NCBI GenBank assembly: GCA_963834685.1 | Contig: CAWICW010000024.1 | Coordinates: 11,102 to 75,101 of the forward strand | Reading direction: 5' to 3' | From: Palsa-504 sp963834685 | Lineage (GTDB): Bacteria > Actinomycetota > Actinomycetes > Streptosporangiales > Streptosporangiaceae | Length of the DNA: 64,000 bases | In this document: piece by piece, positions 57,376 through 64,000 of the stretch | Numbering within the stretch: position 1 is the stretch's first letter | Layout: the number at the start of each line of letters is the position of its first letter | Program-made: the position numbers and the translations under genes | The notes under the pieces: model-generated | Seen by the model: the letters and a program-made list of their open reading frames with translations, nothing else | Database searches by the model: none | Told to the model about the DNA's origin: nothing

Positions 57376-58224
57376 ATGCCGGAGCTACCCGAGGTCGAGA
57401 CCGCCCGCCGCCTGATCGCCGACCTGGCCCTGGGCCGTCGCATCGCCGGCGTCGACGACGCCGATACGTTCGTCTGCCGGCCGCATTCCCCCGGCGAGCT
57501 GCGCGACGCGCTGACCGGGCGCACGCTGGCGGCGGCGCACCGTCGCGGCAAGACCATGTGGTGCGAGACCTCGAGCCTGGACGGCTCGGCCGTCCCGGGC
57601 CCGGACCTCGGCATCCACCTGGGCATGAGCGGCCGCATCGTGGTCACCGCCGCGGACGGATGGGTGGCCGAGGGCGGCGACCCGCCCGGCCGGGACGCGC
57701 AGCCGCGCAAGGCCGAGTGGGACCGCTTCACGCTCGAGTTCGCCGACGGCGGCCGGCTGGCCCTGTTCGACAAGCGCCGGCTCGGGCGCATCGTGCTGAA
57801 CCCAGACATCGACGCGCTCGGCCCGGACGCGGCTGAGGTCACGCTGGCGGAGTTCCGCGCCCTGATGTCCCGCGGGACGATCGCGGTCAAGGCCCGCCTG
57901 CTCGACCAGTCCAAGCTGGCCGGGGTGGGGAACCTGCTGGCTGACGAGATCTTGTGGCAGGCTAAGGTGCCGCCCGGCACGCCGGTCAATCACCTGGAGC
58001 GCAAGGACGTCGACCGCCTCTACCGCGCGCTGCGGAAGGTGCTGGCCGCCGCGCTCGGCGCCGGCGGCGGCGCGCACACCGGCGACGTCATCGCGGCCCG
58101 CCGCCCGGGAGGCAGCTGCCCGCGCTGCGGGGCCGAGATGGTGCACGGCACGGTCGGTGGCCGCTCCACCTGGTGGTGCTCCCGCGAGCAGGCGAGCTGG
58201 GCAGTCGGAGGTCCCGGACGCTGA
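57376..58224 (+). CDS. Fpg/Nei-family DNA glycosylase
   Basis: A 282-residue base-excision repair enzyme. N-terminal catalytic MPELPEVETARRLI (P2, E3) is the family signature; GIHLGMSGR and LLDQSKLAGVGNLLADEILW (H2TH) follow. The C-terminal zinc finger reads CPRCGAEM and, later, WWCSREQ, where the fourth Cys is replaced by Glu; actinobacterial members of this form are known to me. Start ATG immediately after the HD gene stop, so co-transcribed. Substrate could be FapyG/8-oxoG or oxidised pyrimidines. Confidence 0.9.
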   Translation: MPELPEVETARRLIADLALGRRIAGVDDADTFVCRPHSPGELRDALTGRTLAAAHRRGKTMWCETSSLDGSAVPGPDLGIHLGMSGRIVVTAADGWVAEGGDPPGRDAQPRKAEWDRFTLEFADGGRLALFDKRRLGRIVLNPDIDALGPDAAEVTLAEFRALMSRGTIAVKARLLDQSKLAGVGNLLADEILWQAKVPPGTPVNHLERKDVDRLYRALRKVLAAALGAGGGAHTGDVIAARRPGGSCPRCGAEMVHGTVGGRSTWWCSREQASWAVGGPGR

Positions 58225-58248
58225 AGCTGCTCGCGGTGGAACGGCCGG

Positions 58249-59067
58249 TCATGCGCGTTCTGCTCCCTCGGGTTTGCGGGCCAGGTAGCCCACGACGTTG
58301 ATCTTGGCCCGCAGCGGCAAGCCGTCGCGTAGCTGCGCCTGGGCCTGCTCGACGGCGGCGCGATGGAACTCAGCCTCGCCGACGTTCTGGATGGCCTCAT
58401 AGGCCGGGCCGGTAGCGGCCAGCGCCCGCGCGTACACCTCCGGGTCCGCGAACTCCAAGGCGAACGGAACCTCCACCCGCTCGACATCGACGAATCCATG
58501 CGACGCGAGGAGTTGCTCGCCTGCACCAGGTCGGCCCAGTGACACCATCGCCGCCTGGTTGTCGACCTTCTCCGCCGCAGCCAGGCGGAACGGCGCCAGG
58601 GCCCAGGCCCCGGGAGACACCTTCAGGTGACCCCACACCGTTATCCCGGCGCGTCCGCCGGGGCGAAGAACCCGCCAGATCTCGGCCATCGCGCCGGGTG
58701 TGGTGCCCCAGACCCCCCGGAAGCTGGTCACCACGTCGAACGACGCCGGGTCCCACGGCAGGGCGTGCATATCCCCGATCCTGATGTCGGCACCTGGGCT
58801 CCGGTCCCGGGCCACCGCCACCAGCCGGGCCGAGGCGTCGATACCAGAGCAGGAGGCGCCGCGCAGGCGAGCCAGCTCGATCGCCAGCCCCGACCCGCAC
58901 GCGATGTCGAGCAGCCGGTCCCCGGCGTCGACGCTAAGCCGATGATGCATCGTGACGTACTCCCGGCAGTTGCTCGGCTCGCTGAGGGTCGCGAAGTCCA
59001 CCGCTTTACGGCCCCAGCCCTCATCCACCACCGTCCACTGGGGAATGCCTGCGCTCGACGTCGTCAT
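58249..59067 (-). CDS. Class I SAM-dependent methyltransferase
   Basis: A 272-residue enzyme. SAM motifs: RLLDIACGSGLAIELARLRG (motif I), GIDASARLVAVARD (motif II acid), IGDMHALPWDPASFDVVTSF, and WRVLRPGGRAGITVWGHLKV (post-motif). The start is ATG at 59067 with GAGGAGGACC upstream, removing 120 unrelated residues from the longest frame. It follows the hydrolase-glycosyltransferase gene by 25 nt, so the pair probably modify the same small molecule. Substrate unknown. Confidence 0.88.
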   Translation of the reverse strand: MTTSSAGIPQWTVVDEGWGRKAVDFATLSEPSNCREYVTMHHRLSVDAGDRLLDIACGSGLAIELARLRGASCSGIDASARLVAVARDRSPGADIRIGDMHALPWDPASFDVVTSFRGVWGTTPGAMAEIWRVLRPGGRAGITVWGHLKVSPGAWALAPFRLAAAEKVDNQAAMVSLGRPGAGEQLLASHGFVDVERVEVPFALEFADPEVYARALAATGPAYEAIQNVGEAEFHRAAVEQAQAQLRDGLPLRAKINVVGYLARKPEGAERA

Positions 59068-59092
59068 TGGTCCTCCTCTGTGGTAGTGCCGG

Positions 59093-61222
59093 TCACTGGC
59101 CAGCCAGCAGCGTAGCGATGCTCGCGGCGGCGCGGCCCGCGCCGCCGCGCGGGACCTTCCGGTAACCCGGTCGGGTGCCGGCTTCCGCCAGTGCTGCTCG
59201 CATCGTGGTGGCCAAGTCGTCTGCCGTGGTCGTCGTATAGTCCATCCGCAGGCCGGCCCGGTAGTGGTTGAGCCGGTGGGTGACGAAGTGCTGCTGTTCC
59301 CAGTGACGGCGCAGGGGGAAGTAGATGAATGGCCGCCCGGTGGCGACCAGTTCCATCGTTGTGGACAGCCCGCCTTGCACGATGGCCGCGTCGGCGCACG
59401 CCAGGTGCTCGAAGAGATCGGGCACATAGCCGCGCTTGTCCATGCCCTCGATGTCCGGCAGTAGCCGGGGATCGATGCGCGGGCCAGTGACCAGAAGCAT
59501 CCGCGCGTCCGGCACCTGCTTGCGTAGCCGCGCGAACGCGTCGCAGGTCAGTTCCAGCAGGCTGACGCCAGCCGCCGTGCCCCCTACCGCGGCCACGAGC
59601 AACGGCTGGTGCCGAGGGTAGCCGAGCCGGCCGCGCAACCGCGCGCGGTCACGATAGGCGGCGGGGTTGAACGGGAGCACATAGGGGACCGAGGTGAACC
59701 ACCGGCTGGACCATGACCGTATTCCCGGCAGGCCGGGCCCGAACGAGAGATCGGGCAGCTCATCGAAAGAGCCGATGAACATGGACAGGTCGCGCAGCCG
59801 GGGGAACCGCTCGCGCTTTTGGATGGAGTCGGCGTTGTAGTCCGCGCACAACTCCGCTTCCCGTGGGTCACCGGGGTCGGTGGGCAGGAAGCCGATCACG
59901 TCAGTCATGAATACGTACGGCGCGATCTTCCGCTCGGGGTTCTCGTGCAGGAAGTAGTCGATCTCCCAGCACTCGTCACCCACCCACAGGTCATAGCTGG
60001 TGTCCCTGACCACGTCGTCAAACAGCAGGTAGTTCGCGCATAGGATCTCGTCCATCCGGCGGAACGCGTAAAACGCGGGCAGGTCGTGGTTCGCGGATTC
60101 CGACTCCCAGTGCGCCGACTCGGAGACCAGATCGGAGCTCGCCGGATGGATGATCTCCCCGGCACCAGCGAGTACCTCGGTCACCGGCGGCTGCGCCCAC
60201 CAGTGGATCTCCAGGTCCGGCACCCGCTCCCGGAGGGTCCGGGCGATGGCCAGGTCCCGCTGGACGTGGCCGAGGCCGATGGGAGAGGAGATCCACAGAG
60301 CCCGCCGAGGGCGGCCATGCGTGGCCTGCCAGGCAGTCGGCTTGCGCTGCCGGCGGACCACCCCGTCCACAAAATCACGGATAGCGTGGTTAACCGCGAC
60401 CGGGTACCGGACATGCGGTGCGTGCCCGCCGCCTTCGATCACGAGCAGCTCAGCGCTTGTCAGCTCGGCGATCCGCCGTGCCCGCTCCGGCGGGACGATC
60501 TTGTCCTGGTCACCGCCGATCACGAGTACCGGGCAGGCCAGCGACCGGCAGAGGCGGATCGCCTCCTGCTCGTCAGCGACCTGCTGAGGGGCGTCGGCAT
60601 CGCACAGCAGGGTCTCAGCGTCGGTTTGCATGCCCCACTCGACGAGGTCGTCGTAGGGCTTCGTGGAGTGCGGCTCGGTGGTGATCTGGGACATGAAGAA
60701 CTCGACGTATCCTCGCCAGTCCCGCCGCCAGTAGTGCCGGTTCTCCTTCGCCCACCCCTCGGTGGTATCGAGCGCATCGTCGAAAGAATATCCGTCTCGT
60801 TCCCAGGGGTTGGCTGGCGGGATCGGCAGCGTCGGCGCGATGGTCACGATCCCGGTCACCCGCTGCGGATGAGCCGCCGCGAACAGCAGCGCCCAGGGGA
60901 AACCGCTGCAGAACGCCGCGAGCACCGCCCGCTCGGTGCCGGTCGCGTCGAGCACGCCCGCAGCGTCACTCGCGAAGACCGCGTCGGCGTAGGCCGCCGG
61001 GTTCCTGGGCCGGTCGGACCGGCCATTGCCGCGCGGGTCGAAGGTGATCACACGGTAGTCCCGGGCCAGGAACGGCACCTGCATCTTCCAGTGCCTGGAG
61101 TCCACGATCGCCCACGTGGGCAGCAGCAGGATCGTCGGCTGGCCCGTGCCGTGCACCTCGTAATGGATCCGCACGCCTGAATTGACAACGTAACCGGACT
61201 CATCGGGTAGTCGTGCGCGCAT
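59093..61222 (-). CDS. Alpha/beta-hydrolase - glycosyltransferase fusion protein
   Basis: 709 residues from ATG 61222 (GGAGGT 7 nt upstream). Residues ~10-285: alpha/beta-hydrolase fold (ILLLPTWAIVDSRHW, VITFDPRGNGRSDRP, elbow AVLAAFCSGFPWALLF, acid in GGDQDKIVPP, His in GGGHAPHVRYP). The nucleophile position holds Cys rather than Ser. Residues ~305-709: MurG/GT1-like glycosyltransferase with SSPIGLGHVQRDLAIARTL at the start and the nucleotide-sugar motif VQGGLSTTMELVATGRPF at the end. Likely glycosylates and hydrolyses or transacylates a small molecule. Operon with the methyltransferase. Confidence 0.85.
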   Translation of the reverse strand: MRARLPDESGYVVNSGVRIHYEVHGTGQPTILLLPTWAIVDSRHWKMQVPFLARDYRVITFDPRGNGRSDRPRNPAAYADAVFASDAAGVLDATGTERAVLAAFCSGFPWALLFAAAHPQRVTGIVTIAPTLPIPPANPWERDGYSFDDALDTTEGWAKENRHYWRRDWRGYVEFFMSQITTEPHSTKPYDDLVEWGMQTDAETLLCDADAPQQVADEQEAIRLCRSLACPVLVIGGDQDKIVPPERARRIAELTSAELLVIEGGGHAPHVRYPVAVNHAIRDFVDGVVRRQRKPTAWQATHGRPRRALWISSPIGLGHVQRDLAIARTLRERVPDLEIHWWAQPPVTEVLAGAGEIIHPASSDLVSESAHWESESANHDLPAFYAFRRMDEILCANYLLFDDVVRDTSYDLWVGDECWEIDYFLHENPERKIAPYVFMTDVIGFLPTDPGDPREAELCADYNADSIQKRERFPRLRDLSMFIGSFDELPDLSFGPGLPGIRSWSSRWFTSVPYVLPFNPAAYRDRARLRGRLGYPRHQPLLVAAVGGTAAGVSLLELTCDAFARLRKQVPDARMLLVTGPRIDPRLLPDIEGMDKRGYVPDLFEHLACADAAIVQGGLSTTMELVATGRPFIYFPLRRHWEQQHFVTHRLNHYRAGLRMDYTTTTADDLATTMRAALAEAGTRPGYRKVPRGGAGRAAASIATLLAGQ

Positions 61223-61370
61223 CAGCCGCACCTCCAACGGGCCGTTCCTCTCTTGATACGGCCGAATGGATGGGAACGGCTATGGGGGAAAACCATTAGG
61301 TATGCGGCATGACTCTTGCCGGACCGGGCGCCTATCCGGACTGGGCGCCTGTGTAGGGCCCGGATGCTTA

Positions 61371-63722
61371 TCACGCGGGAGCGGTCAGGTGATGCGTGAC
61401 GGCCCAGGCGGCCACCTCGGCGCGGCTGCGGGCAGCTAGCTTGGACATCACATGGTGCAGATGGACCTCGGCGGTCTTCTCGGAGATCCCGAGCACCCTG
61501 CCGATCTGCCGGTTGGTCCGGCCGGAGGCAACCAGCGCGGCGACTTGCCGCTCCCGCGGGGTGAGCGGCACCTGATCGGAGCGGTCCGCGTCACCGGGTG
61601 CGGCGCCCGAGGCGACCGCTAGGGCAAGATCTGCGGCCTGCTGCACGGGCATTGTCCGGCCAGCGTGTATGAGCGCGTCAGCGTCCTGAGGCCCCAGCGC
61701 CCGGGCAAGCACCCGCTCCACCGCCGAACTCCTCGCCTGCTCGGTATCGGGCTGGCGGGCCGCGACCCGCTCGCGCAGCGCCGCGGCCGCGCCGATCAGC
61801 CGCGCGGCGGTCTCATAGTGTGCCCGTTCGCTGGCGACATGGGCGAGCGCCTCCAGGCACTGCGCGACGCCCCGGGGGTCGTTGACGTCGGTGTAGATCC
61901 GCAGAGCCTCCGCCAGCAGCGGCCCAGCTTCCTCCAGCCGACCCTGCGCGCTCAGCGTCGTGCCAAGCCCCCACGCCGACCATGCCACCGCCCACTGATA
62001 GTCCTGTTCACGGAAGTCTCGCAGGCTCGCCCGCAGCAGTTCCGCAGCGCTCCCCAGGTCGCCATGGTCCCGGGCGAGCAGCCCCAGGTCGTGCCGCGCC
62101 CACGCTACGCCCTGCGTGCTGCCCTCCGCGCGGTATCGCGCCTCGGCCTGCCGATGCCAGTCAGCGGACGCATCCCACTCACCGCCGGCACGGGCCACGT
62201 GTCCCAGGAAGGCGCACGCGAACGCTGCGCGGCGCGCATCACCACGCCCCTCGCTGAGTTCGAGCGAGCTGCGCAGGAGGCCCTCGGCCTGAGCCATCTC
62301 TCCCGTCGCCCAGGCCAGAACCCCGGCCGCGATGAGCACGCCAGCCTGGCCTCCCGCCGTAGCGTCATCGCTCATAGCTGGCGGGTCATAGCCGTCCACA
62401 GCCGGGGGGAGTACCGCGTCCACGAGCGCCTGGCCATGATCGAGGTCGCCGTGGGTGTAGTGGTACCAGCCGAGCGCTGTGGCCAGCCAGACCGCCCCGC
62501 CATCCCGCCCAGCGCCCAGGCAGTAATCCAGCGCGACGCGCAGATCCGCGTAGTGGCGGCTGACCCGCAGCAGCCAGTTTTGCTCCTCCGGAAGGCCGAG
62601 TGCGGCCTCGAACTGCGTCGCAAGACCCGCGTAGTGCTCGGCGTGCCTAGCCCGCGCCTCCTCGGCTTCGGCGTGGGACGCCAGCTGCTCCGCTGCATAC
62701 TCACGCAAGCTCTCCAGCATCGAGAACTCAGCGGTCTGCTCGTCACCGGGCAGCCGCCGGATCAGGCTCTTGTCGAGCAGCGACTCCACCATTGTGAGCG
62801 CGTCGTCCCCATTCACGGCGCAAACGCTGGCCACGTCAGCAAGCGTCCAGCCGCCAGCAAACACCGACAGCCTGCGAAACAGCGCGCGCTCGCCGGAGTC
62901 GAGTAGGTCATAGCTCCAGGCGATAGCACTGCGTAGCGCACGCTGCCGGGCTGGCACGTCCCGCGTGCTCCCGGCCAGCACCTCCATCCTGCTGCTGAGC
63001 CGGAACACCAGCTCCCCGGGCGTCAGGACCTTCAGCCGGGCGGCGGCCAGCTCGATCGCCAGCGGCAGGCCCTCCAGACGGACGCACGCTCTGGCCAGCA
63101 ACAGCGCATTAGCCGGAGTGAGCTCAAAGCTCGGGTTGGTCCGGCGCGCGCGATCCAGCAGCAACGCCACTGACGGATTCGCCGCCAGAGAACTGAGGTC
63201 TGCGACGTCCGCCGGCGCGGGCATGGCCAGCGGCGGAACCGGGAACTCCTGCTCGGCGGACAGCCGGAGCCGTTCCCGGCTGGTGGCGAGCACCCGCAGC
63301 CGCGGGCAGGCAGCGAGCACCCGGCCGACGTCCGGGGCGGCGGCCAGGAGATGCTCGCAGTTGTCCAGGACCACGAGCCGCTCCTCGTGGCTCAGCGCAG
63401 CAGCCAGCTGGCCGGTCAGATCCGTCCCGCCCCGCAGCTCGACGTTCACGGCCTGAGCCAGTTCGACCATCACCAGCGCTGGATCCCGGACCGGAGCCAG
63501 GTCAACAAACACCGGGGCGTATCTGCTGCGCTCGGCGTGAGCCGACGCGCATGCGACGGCGAGACGGGTCTTGCCGATGCCCGGCGGCCCGGTGAGCGTG
63601 ACGAGCCGGGTCTGCGCGTGTGTGAGCATCCGGGAGACAGCCTCCAGCTCGCCGTCCCGGCCTACGAACAGGTCGACAGGCGACGGAAGGCCGCTGTGCG
63701 ATGCCCGCCCCGCGTCTTGCAT
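61371..63722 (-). CDS. NB-ARC/TPR LuxR-type transcriptional regulator
   Basis: A 783-residue protein from ATG 63722. Walker A is LTGPPGIGKTRLAVACA (about residues 47-55), Walker B RLVVLDNCEHLL, sensor RVLATSRERL, TPR-like repeats from ~430 to ~690, and C-terminal LuxR helix-turn-helix PLTPRERQVAALVASGRTNR then QIGRVLGISEKTAEVHLHHV. Similar organisation to the 15567-18131 protein. It lies next to the hydrolase-glycosyltransferase/methyltransferase pair on the same strand, with a 148-nt gap, so it could control them. Ligand unknown. Confidence 0.9.
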   Translation of the reverse strand: MQDAGRASHSGLPSPVDLFVGRDGELEAVSRMLTHAQTRLVTLTGPPGIGKTRLAVACASAHAERSRYAPVFVDLAPVRDPALVMVELAQAVNVELRGGTDLTGQLAAALSHEERLVVLDNCEHLLAAAPDVGRVLAACPRLRVLATSRERLRLSAEQEFPVPPLAMPAPADVADLSSLAANPSVALLLDRARRTNPSFELTPANALLLARACVRLEGLPLAIELAAARLKVLTPGELVFRLSSRMEVLAGSTRDVPARQRALRSAIAWSYDLLDSGERALFRRLSVFAGGWTLADVASVCAVNGDDALTMVESLLDKSLIRRLPGDEQTAEFSMLESLREYAAEQLASHAEAEEARARHAEHYAGLATQFEAALGLPEEQNWLLRVSRHYADLRVALDYCLGAGRDGGAVWLATALGWYHYTHGDLDHGQALVDAVLPPAVDGYDPPAMSDDATAGGQAGVLIAAGVLAWATGEMAQAEGLLRSSLELSEGRGDARRAAFACAFLGHVARAGGEWDASADWHRQAEARYRAEGSTQGVAWARHDLGLLARDHGDLGSAAELLRASLRDFREQDYQWAVAWSAWGLGTTLSAQGRLEEAGPLLAEALRIYTDVNDPRGVAQCLEALAHVASERAHYETAARLIGAAAALRERVAARQPDTEQARSSAVERVLARALGPQDADALIHAGRTMPVQQAADLALAVASGAAPGDADRSDQVPLTPRERQVAALVASGRTNRQIGRVLGISEKTAEVHLHHVMSKLAARSRAEVAAWAVTHHLTAPA

Positions 63723-63902
63723 CCGACTGCCCCGCCCATGTCTTCTATCCTTGCAGCCAGGAGGCCATACCCGAGCATACGACGGCTCACCGCGTCGCCG
63801 CCATCGCTCGCCCAGCGAGGGCTGAGGCCGCCCGGCCCCATATAGCCATGTAGGGGAATCCCCCGATACCACGATGACAGCTTGCGCCCGTACAACGGTT
63901 TC

Positions 63903-64000
63903 ATGACGACACCCCGCAACCACCGGGCGGTCGGCGTAGTGCCCGAGTCCGCCCCTGCCGGGTTGTTCCTCGAGGGCCTGACCGCTCAGGACTTCGCCCG
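63903..64000 (+). CDS. Probable NTF2/SnoaL-like protein (partial, runs off right edge)
   Basis: ATG 63903 opens 32 residues ending at the edge, with AGLFLEGLTAQDFA, the opening helix typical of NTF2-like small proteins. Too short for certainty. Divergent from the LuxR gene; the 180-nt spacer shows no clear operator. Confidence 0.4.
   Translation, partial: MTTPRNHRAVGVVPESAPAGLFLEGLTAQDFA

Noticed and set aside
1..64000. CRISPR array or insertion sequence
   Set aside because: No regularly spaced repeats and no transposase-like reading frame seen on either strand.

Overview
The window is a high-GC chromosomal segment of a filamentous-type actinomycete. The evidence is GC-rich codon use throughout, frequent GTG and TTG starts, many apparently leaderless promoters, large NB-ARC/LuxR regulators, a PAC2 protein, a PucR regulator, F420/PPOX-type small enzymes and a bacterial Sec machinery. 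I cannot assign a genus from the sequence alone.

Layout. 1-5.3 kb (minus): a LacI-type regulator, a 3-hydroxyisobutyrate dehydrogenase-like enzyme and a branched-chain-amino-acid-type (Liv) ABC transporter whose last gene runs off the left edge. 5.5-6.9 kb: a small actinobacterial ORF behind two AAGATATATCTTG-type palindromes, and an ArsR-like regulator behind a TCGAAA operator. 6.9-11.1 kb: thiamine genes, with thiO-thiS-thiG-thiD on the minus strand behind a TPP riboswitch and thiE divergent. 11.1-20.4 kb: a very large GH38 alpha-mannosidase, an NB-ARC/LuxR regulator, a fragmentary AMP-ligase-like protein and an alpha/beta hydrolase. 20.5-23.3 kb: an MFS exporter/TetR pair with clear operators and an Lrp/AsnC regulator. 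23.4-36.6 kb: housekeeping and hypothetical genes (PAC2, M24 peptidase, 5'-3' exonuclease, Rieske protein, CDF metal exporter, MobA, MoaA, PPOX, DUF2332, VOC, lipoprotein, PucR, secreted protein).

36.9-49.8 kb is the most interesting part. A tRNA-Sec gene and the selB-selA pair are separated by about 8 kb that looks compositionally less GC-rich and carries an unusual gene set: a GH13 glycosidase, a StiP-type phosphoribosyltransferase/Pelota protein, a PfkB kinase translationally coupled to a 1195-residue STAND NTPase-TPR-ADP-ribosylglycohydrolase fusion, and a divergent small methyltransferase. I propose this is an uncharacterised signalling/defence or nucleotide-salvage module built around (ADP-)ribosyl chemistry. 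SelB itself has no stop codon at its expected end and runs in frame into a 243-residue protein of unknown function that also has its own Shine-Dalgarno sequence and ATG.

49.9-58.2 kb (plus): membrane protein, GT87 mannosyltransferase, PCMT-like methyltransferase, CYTH protein, OmpR-type two-component system, stand-alone HD (RelA/SpoT-like) hydrolase and a Fpg/Nei glycosylase. 58.2-64 kb: a methyltransferase and an alpha/beta-hydrolase-glycosyltransferase fusion (likely one operon), a second NB-ARC/LuxR regulator, and the start of a probable NTF2-like gene at the right edge. All functional assignments are from motif reading; no database search was possible.
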